Counted from the stretch's first letter, positions 35,541-47,356 are shown. The stretch: 64,000 bases of DNA from Theristus sp. LFF4_11 (GCA_030248135.1 JASANC010000581.1:1-64000), one strand, 5' to 3'. Notes: generated by a model from the letters alone, not told the origin. Translations and numbers: made by a program.

Positions 35541-37143
35541 CAGTACCGTGTGGGCCCAAAACAATTTTCGAATGGGGGGGTATGGTGCCGTGGGGGGGGG
35601 GGGGTGCCGACCAACAAGTGAGGGGGGGTCCAACCTATGGTAACGTGGGACCCCCCCATGGGGGTCCCCCCCATGGGGGGGTGCATTTCAAAATTTTCTG
35701 TGGGGGGGGGGTCCAGGGGACCCCCCACCTCCCCATGATAATTTTTCGCTTAAATTTTGAAGGAAAAACGCTAAATTTTGCTGCAAAATCGTTGAAATTA
35801 CAATGAAGATGGTCAAGTTATTATATATTCAGCTTATATTATGGACTTTATGGACAAAAAATCATGATTTTCAAAAAAAAATTTAGGGTGTACGGAAAAT
35901 TTTGGGGGGGGGGGTCTCCGCCAGACAAAATTTCATGGGGGGTGTGGAGGAGGGTGTCGGCCAAATTTTCGAGGGGGGGGGGTCCGATGGGGGGGGTGCC
36001 CGGTTTTAGGGGGGGTGGCACGGTGCCCCCCCCCCCACCCCCCCACCCGACGGTCTCTGGTGCTCTGGGGGGGGGGTGTGTGTACCGTACCTGGGGTAAG
36101 GGGCTTTGAAATATTTTTTGTGTTTTTTTTTAAATTTGGATTTTTTTTCAAATTTAAAAAAAATTTGAAAAATTTTTCTTCTACTTTGCTCTGAAAATTC
36201 AATTTATGGCATAATTTTTTGAAAGTTCAAACCAAATTTTCTTCCCAACTTCTTTGTGTGCTTAGGTAAATGTCATTATTTGGTCATTTTGACCGACGTA
36301 CTCTATGTTTTTTGAGTTGGATGACTTCTAGAGTCAATTTTTAGCGTTGAAATGACATAACTGAATTGAAATATCGTTTCAGAAATTGTTTTCTTGCAAC
36401 TTAGAACATGTTTTTCAGTCGGTAGGCCATGAGATAAACATGATATTTTGTTGATTGGCGTATGTTATAGGTCTACAATGGAGTTGTGCGATATATTGTT
36501 AAACAATTGGAGCGGAGATGTTGGTTAATACCACATCACACGACCGTTTTTCAGATACCCGATAACATGGCCACATGTTAAAACTTGCGTGCTGAGCTAA
36601 ACTAACGTGTTAAACTTGCGTCTGTCAGTTGCCCGCAACGTGATCGCGAAATCATGGTACGTGTTTTCGATACGATGATTTGGAGAGTGGGCTCTCGCCA
36701 TGTGGCAGATAGCATAGCTGGTTGAACCTGAAAGTAAGTGTCTTGGGGGGGGGGGGCGACCGGGTCGACAGGGGTTGCCGACTTAGCTACAGCAAACAGG
36801 AATTTTTGAACACAGTCAAATTTTGGTAATTTTCTAAAGAGGAACAACTAAGAACGGTTCAATATTCAAGTATACGTCGAAAATTGTCCTGTTTTACTGT
36901 TGAAAATGCAACTTTCCCTCTATGAAATGGACATAATTTCAATAAAACACGATTTTCGCTCTTATAGTTTTCCGGATCGTTCTGAAAATAGTCTAGATGA
37001 ACTCAGCTCGACGAGACGCTTCGAACGAACCTAACTAGTAAAAAAATTAAAAAAAAATATTTTTTTTTAATTTAAAAAAAATCCGGATTTTTTCCCCCTA
37101 ACTAACCCTAGGTGTAGTGTACCCCCCCTCGCCCACGGTACTG
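35541..37143. mobile_element. family D G-tract hAT-like element, itself carrying a family A copy
   Basis: Starts CAGTACCGTGTGGG and ends CCCACGGTACTG, with an exact 8-bp duplication GTTCGAAG at 35533-35540 and 37144-37151. Bases 35541-36091 closely follow 9563-10100. The remainder of the element is 37111-37143, after the nested 36092-37110 element. Confidence 0.85.
36092..37110. mobile_element. family A hAT-like element, copy 2
   Basis: Near-identical to 4738-5776 along its length, including the unchanged 81-codon frame at 36602-36847. The ends are slightly altered (TGGGGTAAGGGG on the left, CCCCTAACTAACCCTA on the right). No matching 8-bp flank is evident, which suggests end damage or a complex insertion. 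Confidence 0.85.
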
Positions 37144-37370
37144 GTTCGAAGAACCACATTTGAGATTTGATGTGCAATCGCCTTCCCGAATGACTCCCGT
37201 ATGGCGGAACTTTCCAGATTTTGTTTGGGTGACCTCATTCTCATTTACCCCTTTTCCAAACCGTTACCATGCCTCTTCTGGTGTTTTGACCCCCATAAAG
37301 GTCACGAATTGTCCCCAGCCAGCCCAAGTGAAAATACACATACCGGCTCGAAATTCAATCAAATTCTGAT

Positions 37371-38253
37371 CAGTACCGTTGGCGGGGGGGTGGGTGGGGG
37401 CGGGGGTGCCCCCCCCCCCAGTACCGAAGACGAGGGGGGGTGGGGGGGGGTACACCCCCCCAGAGCACCCGAGATCTCCGCGTGGGGGGGTGGGGGGGGT
37501 CACGCGACGCCCACCCCCCAACACCTGACACTGGACCATCCACCCCCCCCCCCTCGAAATTTGCTAGACACCCCCCCACCCCCCCCTAGATGGACCTAAG
37601 TAACAGTGACACCCCCCAAAAATTTTCTCGGACCACCCAAAAATCATGAATTTTTGCTCAAAAATCATGATTTTTTGTCTTTAAAGTCTATAATATAAGC
37701 TAAATGGTTGGCACGTTTTATGATATTACGCTCTAGTTAACTCACGCTCCACAATTGGATGTTCTCGGACATTGCTAAAACGGACCTAAACCTAAAAACC
37801 AAACCAAAGCCTAATCTTAAGCAAAACCTGTTCCTAACCTAATCCTAACCTAAGCCAAGCCTTTTTAAGAAAGCAAGAATGAAAATAACTGCGTTTTGAA
37901 CGAGTTTATGTGGAGTGCGGAGCGTGTGCACGCGCGCCAGTGGATCATGAGCAATGAGCAATGCGGATGCGGGGCAGGTGCATATCATAATGAAGCTTTG
38001 CGAAGCTAAATATATGATAACTTGACATTCTTCATTGTAATTTCAAAGATTTTGCAGCAAAATTAAAATTTAGCGTTTTTCCTTCAAAATTTAAGCGAAA
38101 AAATCTCATGGGTGGGGTGGGGGGTGTGCACCCCCCCCCAGAAAATTGGGTGTCACTGTACCATGACTGACACCCCCCCACTGAAAAATTTTCGGCACCC
38201 CCCCCACGTGACGACACCCCCCCCTCGAAAATTTGCTTTCGCCTTCGGTACTG
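37371..38253. mobile_element. family D element, reverse orientation, interrupted
   Basis: Starts CAGTACCG and ends CTTCGGTACTG. The order of words is the reverse of 54634-55118. A 298-bp segment at 37706-38003 interrupts it. A second CAGTACCGAAGACG end at about 37419 suggests two copies fused at the left. No outer target duplication was found. Confidence 0.65.
37706..38003. mobile_element. 298-bp insertion flanked by an 8-bp duplication, with TTAGG-like repeats
   Basis: An exact AGCTAAAT flanks it at 37698-37705 and 38004-38011, and the uninterrupted sequence is seen in other family D copies. The interior carries CCTAACCTAATCCTAACC and AAGCCAAGCCTTTTT, words shared with the long-inverted-repeat element at 9015-10585. 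No clear terminal inverted repeat. Confidence 0.6.
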
Positions 38254-38333
38254 CCCCCCCGCCCCCCCCCACCCGGCGTTGCGGTGGATCCGGTACCGGT
38301 CGATCCGGTGCTCGGTGGATCCGGTACCAATTA
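38254..38333. repeat. short tandem GGTGGATCCGGTACC repeat
   Basis: Three closely spaced variants of GTGGATCCGGTACC / GTCGATCCGGTGC follow a run of C. This looks like minisatellite-type sequence at the edge of the transposon island. Confidence 0.6.
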
Positions 38334-38599
38334 AAATTTTCAGCTGTTTTAGCATTCAATTCGATTTGTTTCTGATTTGTTTTCCATTTTTCTTTGTTTC
38401 TCTCTATTTCTCTGATGTCTGAAACATTTATACCGCAGGTTTTTCGCTGGAAATATGAAAATAAAAACAACAGACATCTTTCCTCAACTCCAAAAGAGAA
38501 CCAAATCAGTCTTCATATTTTTATTTTGCGTTTTCGTGTTCTCCTTTTCTTGCTGAGCTGACAATTTTGCAAAATTTCACCGTCTTGGAGCTTTATTCT

Positions 38600-38940
38600 T
38601 CTGGAAAATCCCCCCCCCCCAAATTTTCTGCACACCCTAATTTTTTTTCGAAAATCATGATTTTTTGTCTATAAAGTCCATAATATAAGCGGAATATATG
38701 ATAACTTGACATTCTTCATTGTAATTGCAAAGATTTTGCAGCAAAATTTAGCGTTTTTATTTTTTGAAGTTTGAATTTTGAATTTTGAAGTTTTTCCTTT
38801 AAAATTTAAGCGAAAAAATATCATGGGGGGGGGGGTGCTAAATCGACTGCTAAAGGTTTTACGAAGTAATATCAAAGAAACTTTTTGCTGAACTTTCAAA
38901 AAATTGTCCCAAAATTGAGGTTTTCAGAGCTTATTAACTC
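38600..38940. mobile_element. fragments of family D and then family B elements
   Basis: The part to 38836 matches the internal family D sequence (AAAATCATGATTTTTTGTCTATAAAGTCC through GAAAAAATATCATGGGGG). From about 38837, GCTAAATCGACTGCTAAAGG and the AT-rich arm match family B around 7800-7880 in reverse. Both are truncated. Confidence 0.6.
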
Positions 38941-39274
38941 AACTCAGCTTGTCAACTCTTGATTCTTGCCGATTTGTCGTCTCCTATAAGAAGCGTGGAT
39001 CTTTGACCTGAAAGTAAAAATTGTCAAAAACATTCTGCCACAAACAAAGTCCACAACGAAACTCTGGGGAAAAAACATAATGTCACTTTCTGTGGAAAGT
39101 ATCTTGAACGCATTTTCAGATGAATGTACATAAATCCAGATTTTTTTGAAGTTTAAAAAAATTTCAAGTCTAATCTCGACCCCTGCTATGCAGTATTCAT
39201 CGTGTCTTGTTGTCTGTTGATTGTCCCGCCGCAGCTGCTACGCTGCGCTGTGCTGCATTTGCAGTTTCAAGCGA

Positions 39275-42200
39275 ATGTCTCAGTCAGCAATGGCGCTGAC
39301 CGCCACGATGCCAAAGTGTGTTTTGCTTTTTTGATAGATCATTGTCAACCGTGTCAAAAAGCTTCGTTCAAATTCCTCGGTGTTTTATTTATTGTGCATT
39401 CTGTGGGTTTTTTTCAGGTTGGTGCACCTTGACCTGAAAGGCGCCGCGCCAAAACTGGAGTACTTGTCGGAATTGCTGCCGTTGCTGAAGCGCATGGGTG
39501 CCACGGGGCTGCTGATCGAGTACGAAGACATGTTCCCGTACACGGGCGAGTTGTCGCATCTCGCGTGCGCACACGCTTATCCGTGAGAGTGTGCTTTTGC
39601 GTTTCTCTGTTTGCTGAGTGTCGTTTTGCTGTGTAGCACATCGTGATCGTGTTCATGAATATCGCTGCGCTGCTCGTGCTGATGTCTGTGTGATGTTGTT
39701 CAGGCCACAGCAGCTGCGTGATTTCCTGATGGAATGCAGAACACTCGACTTGACGGTGGTGCCGTTGATTCAAACGTTCGGACATATGGAGGCTGGTGGT
39801 TTGGTTTCGCAAAATGCAATGCTTGTTCACGATGACGCTGCACGTTGGTACGCTCTGTCAGCTTGTTGTTAATGTTGTGATTTCAGTTCGTGCTGAAACA
39901 CGCTCAACATCGACACCTCCGAGAACACCAGTGGTATCCAAACAGTATCTGCCCGTCGAACGAAGGTCAGCTTTTCATTGTTTGTCTCTTCAGTTTCTAA
40001 GATCTCATTTCATTTTTAGCATCGTCATTTGCAGAGTCGTTCGCGCTCGTTGCGAGAATGTTGGATCAAGTGATCGACTTCCACGTGCACCAACTGCCCT
40101 TGGTTCACATTGGATGTGACGAAGTGAGAACGATCTTCATTCTCTGGTTTTCTGTTTTCAGTTTGCGATGCCCCTCACCGGTTCCGAGAACTATGGTGAA
40201 TGTATGGAGGCTGATGCTGTTGTTATGATTCATGAAGTTCTGTTATAATCATAGTGCACGTTGTAATTAGGAGACTGTCAGAGAGAGACAGCAGATGTAT
40301 TTCTTCTTAGACAGGCGACACGTTCTTATTTTGTGACACTAGCAAATAATGTCTTTTATTTTCGTCCCGCGTCTCAATGCGCGCCAGATGGGTAAGCACT
40401 CTCATGCAAAACGCGGGAATTCAAAATTGGCAAAGGGATCCGAGTCCCCAAAATAAGGCCGGGTCACTTCAGCTACTCTGAATTACCACATAAAAATTGT
40501 ATCTAGTTTCCTTTCACGTCTACAACCGCGTTGAGTTGCAGGTCTTAAAGAAGAGATGATAGCAACGTGCAGCGTGAAGCAGCGTGTTCGCAGAGTGCAT
40601 GCGCTGTGCATTGCAGGTGCACCAACTTGGTCTGTGCGATCGGTGCCGCGAGCGAATGAGCGTGCGTGGGTGGTCGCCGGTGCGTCTGTTCTGCGAGCAC
40701 GTCGTCAGGCTGTCCGCGTACGTGCGAGCTCGCATGTCATCGCTCGGCGGCTCCGTTCGATCGCTCATTTGGGACGATATGCTCCGGTGAATAATAATGG
40801 TGTGCTCGCCCTGTCGAGAAATCAATCAGCTGACGCTCACTTTCACTGTTTTCACTTTTTGTGCTTCTCTCAGAGGCGTCGACTTTGCTCGCGACGTCGC
40901 GCCGTCCGGCCTGATGGACGCAGTTGACGTTGTCGTCTGGTATTATGGTGCTGATGCTATACCTGGTCGGGCGCGCCGCGACACGCTTTACATTCACAGC
41001 TTTTTTACAATTTGTTTGCAAGAGCGCATTTTGCAGTTTTTTGCATTTGAAGCAAAAATCTTCAACTATCGTCTCCACAGCGTATCTCGGTGACAGGCCA
41101 ATTGGCAGTGTTGTGTTGTGCATGCAGACGTGTGGACGCAGCTGTCTCCGTGTTCGTTTGTGTGGGCGGCCAGCGCGTTCAAAGGGGCCTCCGGTCCGAT
41201 GGAGACGACGCCCGACACGGCGCAACATGTGGCCAATCACAAATTGTGGCTGGCGGTGATGCACGACAAACAGGACACGATACAGTGGGCTGGCACCATA
41301 CTCACCGGCTGGTCCAGGTCAGTGAGCGCACGAATTTTGGTGGTTTACTCTTGAATTGAATTTCAACTGACCTTCCTCCATTAGTTTTCTGCAGGTACGA
41401 TCACTTTGGTGTGCTCTGCGAGCTGCTGCCCGCCGCTCTGCCCTCGTTGGCGTTGTGCTTGCAAACCTTGATTCATGGTGAGCAGACTGCTCGTGTGCGT
41501 CTTGCAAACTGACCTGCTGTTACAAAATCGAGTTTGTGTCTTGATCAAACCAAAAAAACAAGCAAACCAGGCCTCGCGTGTCGAGGCGAAAGCCCGATTG
41601 TTTGTGGGGCATCTGTTTCGCAGGATCGTCTTTGGTCTTGCTTCAAATTTTTTAAAGGCGGTTCATGGTATTGTCTTTTCTTTAAGACCTGCGACTCATC
41701 ACTCAATGCGGTTGTGGACGTGAAAGGAGACTAGTTTCAATCTTTATGTGGTAATTCAGAATAGCCTAAGTAAAGTGACCCGGCCTTATTTAGGGGACAC
41801 GGATCCCTTTGCCAATTTTGAATTCCCGCGTTTTGCATGAGACTGCTTACCCATCTAGCGCGCATTGAGACGCGGGACGAAAATAAAAGACACTATCATG
41901 GTTGAACATTATGACAGGTGAATTCACGGAGAGCGCTCACCAATGTGCGTCTGCGCTCGTCGGTTACGGTGCGGACGATCAGCTGATTCCCGTCGCACAG
42001 AGGCCGAGGTGACACATTTCAAGAAAACGTTTTGCAATTTTTCGTGCAAGTTCGCGTGCAAAATGTACAAAAATTGCAACAACGTGCTTGCAGGCCAGTG
42101 AACGTCGTTGAGCAGTGGAGTTTTCCCGGTCAAAGCGTCTACATTGGCTCACATCAACAAGCAAACCTACACGCCAGTACATGCCCCGGCTTCTTCAGTT

Positions 42201-42840
42201 CCGATTGGTTGGTTGGCTGGAAGTATCCAAAAAAGAATGCTCCGTTGCTGCAACACTAAAAAAACTTTTGTGTGATTTGCTGAATTTGCAGGTTCCGTGG
42301 TTGGTTCAGTCGTTACCACGAGGAGCGAAGGCACGTGAATGCAGGCATGGTCAGACAGTTGCACACGAAGGCGCAAACGTGAGCGTCTCTGAACATGCCC
42401 CTTTTCGTAGCTGTTGCTTCACGTTGCGTGTATTCATGTTGTTGAAGGCAACACTAGAGTCCTCAAATTGGTTAAACTGTAAAACACATCAAATCGTGCA
42501 TTCCAGCGTGTGAACCTGAGACGGTATTTGGCGGCATCAAGCTGATTGGAGCAAACAGTCAGTCAAATTCAAAAGCAGCCAATCATCCGCTGATTGCGTT
42601 TCATTTGCAATTTTTATTATGGGTGAATCATTCATGATTGTGCATGTAGCATGTTGCAGACTTTTGTTGGACTGGACACACCTGCGTGACTTCATGACGT
42701 TGGCGATGGGGCCGGTTTATCGTCAGTCAGTGATCGATGAATGGCTCGGCGTTCACATCGATCCGTACATGGACAAACTGAACAGGGTCAGTGAACGAAC
42801 GGGCGTTTGTGTGAAGTGCGACGATGCTAATGCGTTGTAG
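39275..42840 (+). CDS. HEXD: hexosaminidase D-like, glycoside hydrolase family 20 (493 aa)
   Basis: Retaining exo-beta-N-acetylhexosaminidase; hexosaminidase D is mostly nucleocytoplasmic and lacks a signal peptide, as here. Exons: 39275-39315, 39418-39582, 39704-39791, 39887-39965, 40020-40123, 40617-40786, 40874-40947, 41128-41317, 41395-41477, 41918-42008, 42094-42222, 42292-42378, 42660-42840; all phases fit. Family motifs in order: [44 protein letters not shown] (catalytic Asp-Glu pair, residues 158-159), [30 protein letters not shown] and GWFSRYH. Human HEXD forms are about 490-585 aa. Intron 3 must begin GC rather than GT for HME to join FVLKH in frame. Inverted copies of repeat E lie in introns 5 and 9. 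The last exon may end a little earlier if a further intron exists. Confidence 0.9.
40335..40560 (+). repeat. dispersed repeat family E, copy in HEXD intron 5
   Basis: Contains TTTATTTTCGTCCCGCGTCTC, GGGAATTCAAAATTGGCAAAGG, AAATAAGGCCGGGTCAC and CTTTCACGTC.ACAACCGC. The inverted copy is at 41688-41905 and a diverged copy at 26880-27105. The TTGCAG near 40541 resembles a splice acceptor, but using it would break the conserved HEXD frame. Confidence 0.75.
41688..41905 (-). repeat. dispersed repeat family E, inverted copy in HEXD intron 9
   Basis: Inverse of 40335-40560 over about 215 bp with high similarity (GTGACCCGGCCTTATTTAGG, CTTTGCCAATTTTGAATTCC, GAGACGCGGGACGAAAATAA). The two copies can pair within the HEXD pre-mRNA. 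Confidence 0.75.
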
Positions 42841-44266
42841 ACAAAATCACGGCGACCACATGGCCAGATGTATTTATCGGAGTTTTTCTGTCAATAACAG
42901 CAGTATTTTTGTTAGTCTTTCTTTTTTTCGTTCAGTCAGTTTTTCCTTATTCCGTCCAATTATACCGTTTCAGTGAATGCACTTAGTGTTTGGATTGTTT
43001 ATGGCGACTGTTATGGTGAACCAGAATAAGTAGGAAGTGTATATTTGTGCGGGTATACAAGTAGAACACGAGATGATCGGATGCAGTGAAGTAATGGCGT
43101 GTGCAACATGATTTTCACTATTCTTAGCGAGACGGATTCCGGCAGGTTTTTCCAGCTTCAGTGCCATTTTGTGTATTTGAAAATCGTTCGGAATCCATCT
43201 CATATGAACGCCTTCTTTGTTTACTGCTTTAATGCCAAAGTGCTTCTGTTGCTGCAACAAACAACCGCAACTGAAACTGTGTGTATTTTTCAACGTTAAT
43301 ACCCGTGCGAGGGTGTGGAAGGTGTGAATCATGATCACGACCTCGCACGGCAATGCAGCGGACCGGTGCAGTCTAAACTGATCCTTAGTGTGTCTGCGAG
43401 TTGCGTATTATGGAAATTTTTAAATTTTTAAACAATTTGTGAATTTGTTTCCAATCCTGTTTTTCTATTTCGTTAAAAACCGGTGCTTTAAAATTTTTGT
43501 TTCACTGATCACAAAAGCAAAGCATCATTTTATTCATTCTCAGCCATTAAAAATCTTTTTGTTGTCTTTATTTATTTCTCTGTCTTACGAACTCAGTTCA
43601 GCAACTCCTTGCTGGTCTTTTCTGTGATTTTTTGGTTATCTTCTGCGTTTGCTTGCGTTTTTCTCGATTGTAAAAATATCCCATAAACAATTGCAGTACA
43701 ATAACGTTGCTTTGTAGTTTCAAATGAAAAATAATTTTAATCATGAATCTTTTCGCAAATTTCACTGTTTCTGCATGTTACCGTTCAATAACAGCCTTCA
43801 ACATACTTTTTTTCGAAAAATATTGAACCGTGTGAAACTTAACTGAGATACTTTGGTTTTGTTCAGTCAGCTTGCAACGTGTGACTACAATCTGTGATTC
43901 GGTCTCTGTTAAAAAACCTTTTCTGTTGACCTAACCTTTACTTTGTGATGCGAAAATTCAAAAGTCTATCAATTAAAAGTAACGGATCCGTTGAAACGTT
44001 TGTCGTGCTGAATAAAATGTGAACATTGGCATTGCAAATTGCAACAAACTTTGCGGTAACCTTGGTCTCTCTGTTTGTGTCAGCGGTAATTGAAACGCTG
44101 CTGTGCTTCAATCGCCCTTCGCCTCGATACTTTTGTCAGGGTGTTCGTGCATAGCGTGGTGTGCACTGCATTCATTACGAAACAGCACGATCCAATTGGC
44201 AGCATTGAATGTCGGTGCCATTTGCAGCGTATCAACCGTCGTCGCTCGTTCCAAGCGCGTCTCCGC
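42841..44266. other. intergenic, HEXD to JMJD8
   Basis: The sequence is AT-rich. A 127-codon minus-strand frame at 42970-43353 has no recognised domain and no splice support. The JMJD8 promoter should lie in the last few hundred bases. No repeat boundary seen. Confidence 0.45.
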
Positions 44267-46393
44267 ATGCTCACCGGCGGTCTGCTGCTGCTTGCGTGCG
44301 CAGCGCTCGCTGTTGATGCTGAAGCTGAACAACGCACGTCACCGCTGTTGGACAACGGTGGATGGTGAGTAGATGCATGTCGAGTGCACCATTCGATTGT
44401 GCAGCTTTCGTTCGAAATTCCAAAACGATGCTCGCGCACATTGCAGGTTGACCAGCGATTCTGAGCGTGTTGTGCCCGAGGGGCCTTGCAACGTCGAGCG
44501 CCATTCCGCCGGTCAATTGACGCAGCAGGAGTTTTTGAAAAGGTCTGCTTACATTTTCGTGAATCGTTTCCCAGACCATTCCGATTGGTTTTTTACTTTC
44601 AGGCGTCAGTTTCAAATGTTTTGTTTGCCCGGTTTCAGGTTCGCATACACGGAGCCGTTTGTGATCACCGACTTTGATAACAGCGAATTCCGGCGACTGT
44701 CAACGAGAGAGCGCCTAGCGAATGAGTATGGTGATTTCATGGTGGAGCTCAGTTCGGCCAACACATACTCCTACTCGAGGGGTTCGTCGCTCAGTATTCT
44801 TCTCATTAGTGCGCTTCGTTTTCAGTTTTCTTTATGTTCGTCGTCTTCATTTCAGTTGCGGTAACGTTGAACGAATACTTTGATACATATCTGAAACCGC
44901 AGAACGTGCAGAGGCGCGGCAATGGTACGTGGAAACGGAATTCGAGTTTATGTCGAGAACTGAATTCTTATTGGTTGAGACGGTCAAATCGAATCGCATT
45001 TGTGTCGTGATGTTGCTGTTTTTCGATTCTTTTCAGATACGTTCTACTTATTCGGTGACATCGATCGTGACGCTTGGGATCCTTTGCTGAAACATTACAT
45101 TCGTCCACCTTGGACCCTGCCTGCTCATAGCTCCATGTTGAGCTTTGGAATCGCCGGTCGGCATTGAATTGACCATGGTTATTTGTTGTGATCATAGTTT
45201 AGCGTGTTTTATTTTTATCCACGCTACTTATAGGCGCTGGTACTGGGGTGCCTTTTCATTTGCATGGTCCTGTTTACGCGGAGGTCATTTATGGAATCAA
45301 GGTTGGTCAAATTAGAGCATTTGGATAGTTGAACATATTACCGAATCACATCTACTTACTCAATATGCTTGCCCAAAAATTTCTACTTATTTTGATAACG
45401 TTTCATCGTGTCACAAGTTACAACCATCCAGCTATGTGTTCTGCTTAGTGGCCTTTTTGAACCCATATATCACGTTAGCGCGCATGCATAAAATTTTCAT
45501 GACCTACATTTATTTTGCGGCTGCCGCGAAATAAAGAACGAAAAGACTCATCCAACTCGGTAACCTACGCAGAAAGACACGCAAGCGCAGAGGGCATTGG
45601 CTCAAGTTACTTTTGCGCCCGTTTCAACGGAAGAATGTGGAAATAGAGGTTTATTATTCTGCGGACTGTCTGTTATACTGCTGTTAGTTTTTTCCTTGCA
45701 TTCGTGTCAGACAGGGACTTTTTCAATTGAATGGTTAGGTTATAAATGGAAATTTTGTGATCGACGTAAAACACAATTTTGTGGTTTATGATTGGGTATT
45801 TGGAATTTCTGATTTTTGAAAAAAGTAGAAGTTGCTTGAATACGCGCAGCGCTGGTTCTTGTATCCGCCGAGCACGGAGCCGACGTTTGACCCGGACATG
45901 TCGACGTTGCAGTGGTTCGCAAGCCGCTACCCGGCATTGAGCCACAATCAAAAACCGCTCGAATGCACACTACATCCGACCGAGGTTTGCTGAATTTGAT
46001 GATTGCATATAACTACAGTCGAGCTGTAAATTATATGCAATCAGCTGATTGGCTGTACGTGTTAGGCTCACTGATTGGTGTGAGCAGCTAAATGACAGCC
46101 ATTCAGTGTGCCAGATTCAACTTCCTCCAGGATTCACAAATTGCGTGTGTTTTTTTTCACTAGTTTGACCGGAAAGTGCAAACAACCACCTTGCAATTCT
46201 TGCGAATTCACAAATGCAGTTATAATTGAATGTCGTAGCTAACTTTTCCTTTTCCAGTCAGAAATTCGGTTTTTTTCATCCAAACGCCTAAACAAATCGT
46301 TTTATCCAGGTGCTCTATCTGCCGGATCGCTGGTGGCACGCCACCCTGAATGTCAACACGTCCGTTTTCATGAGCACTTTCTTGAGTCCCTGA
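44267..46393 (+). CDS. JMJD8: JMJD8-like JmjC-domain protein (complete, 8 exons, 270 aa)
   Basis: Exons: 44267-44364, 44447-44542, 44639-44781, 44856-44924, 45037-45156, 45234-45301, 45850-45984, 46310-46393; they sum to exactly 271 codons (human JMJD8 264 aa). It opens with a signal peptide (MLTGGLLLLACAALAVDAEA), as expected for the ER-lumenal JMJD8 family. Diagnostic stretches: DFDNSEFRRLSTRERL, ELSSANTYSYSR, LFGDIDRDAW, SFGIAGAGTGVPFHLHGPVY, then RWFLYPP and VLYLPDRWWHATLNVNTSVF. In the JmjC metal site, His184 and His253 are visible. The HxD/E motif reads H-L-H, so the usual acidic ligand is absent or displaced, as I recall for this subfamily. The start was chosen because the signal peptide begins there; an upstream in-frame ATG would bury it. 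Possible polyadenylation signal AATAAA at 46741. Confidence 0.92.
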
Positions 46394-47356
46394 GACTCCG
46401 TTGGCATACATCAGCCTGACATCAGTTCTCGCAAGCTCATCATTGAGGAAAATGTGTCTTCGGAAAAATATTCTGCTGATTAACCATGCAGTTGCTTTAA
46501 TGCGCTGCCTTAAGGCCCGTTTATACCTGACGTATGCGTATACGGCACGACACGGCACGTCACGTCACTTTAGGTCCCGTGTTATTGTATACTACCGTTC
46601 ATACAGTCGTATGCGTCTACGTCACGGCACGTCACGTCAGGTCTCGTGTTATTACATACTACCGTTCATACCTGACGTACGTCGACGTACAGGTATAAAC
46701 AAGCCTTCAGTTTAGCAACAAATGCTCAAAACTCAGTCGAAATAAAAAATTCAATATGCATCTCATGTTTAGAAAGGTTGAACATCATTACTGCTGGGGT
46801 TGTGAACGTTTTCTGATTTATTTCAGTTGAACGGAATTTTGGCCTTCAAAACCGGTGTTGGTTGTTGGTTCCACTATTACAGTGCAGAAGTGAGCTATAT
46901 AAACATTTTATCTAGTTTTGTAAAAACTGAAACATAATAATATAATAATTATGGCTGGAAAGTGTCATTAAAATCACAAACAACTCAATGATCACGTATG
47001 TGGTACTGTACAAAAGTAATACTTTGGACGTGTGATGAAGACGAAAAAATGCACTCAATCATTTTCTAAGCGACTGTGGCAAGCAACTACCAAAACTAAA
47101 GTGTAAATGCAGATGTTCAAAATTCAGTTGGAAACTTGGAAATCTCCATGTATTTCTTTCAAGAAATCTGGCCAGAAAATAGACAGTGTTTTTAATTTTG
47201 CTTTCTGTCAATCGGAGTTCCGGCGTTTTCTTTCTAAAATTTTTCGTTGTTAGTTTTAAATCGGTCGATTCGATGTGCCGAAGTTAGTCAGTGTTCATTT
47301 GTTACCGTGCCGCCGTTGTGTCACTCATGATTGTTGCGAATGTTGTTTGCGGTTGA
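46394..47356. other. intergenic between converging JMJD8 and coiled-coil genes
   Basis: Contains the MITE at 46513-46705 and otherwise AT-rich sequence in which I see no gene. The two flanking genes converge here. Confidence 0.5.
46513..46705. mobile_element. small MITE (193 bp) with GTTTATACCTGACG inverted ends
   Basis: The left end AGGCCCGTTTATACCTGACGT follows TTA. The right end is the inverse (ACGTACAGGTATAAACAAGCC) followed by TTC. The interior is a two-fold direct repeat of about 75 bp with GGCACGTCACGTCA and TACTACCGTTCATAC. A relative lies at 61298-61476. A TTA target would fit the PIF/Harbinger group. Confidence 0.65.

Larger units (their letters stand above)
35444..37370. mobile_element. 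family B hAT-like element split by a family D insertion
   Basis: The TAGGGTTGTTAAAAAAAC end starts near 35444. Family B sequence, inverted relative to 7673-8404, runs to 35540 and resumes at 37144 (GAACCACATTTGAGATTTGATG) to 37370, where another family D end begins. Its far end was not found. Confidence 0.7.

Noticed and set aside
40162..40573. Two extra HEXD exons (40162-40195 and 40542-40573)
   Set aside because: They can be joined in phase, but exon 5 (HIGCDE) joins 40617 (VHQLG) directly in phase 0, which matches the family better. The second candidate also lies in repeat E.
41760..41860. tRNA-derived SINE head in repeat E
   Set aside because: TTTTGAATTCCCGC weakly resembles a B box, but no A box at the right distance and no tRNA fold was found.
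42970..43353. 127-codon minus-strand frame
   Set aside because: No recognised domain, no splice partners and no conserved motif. Not called as a gene.
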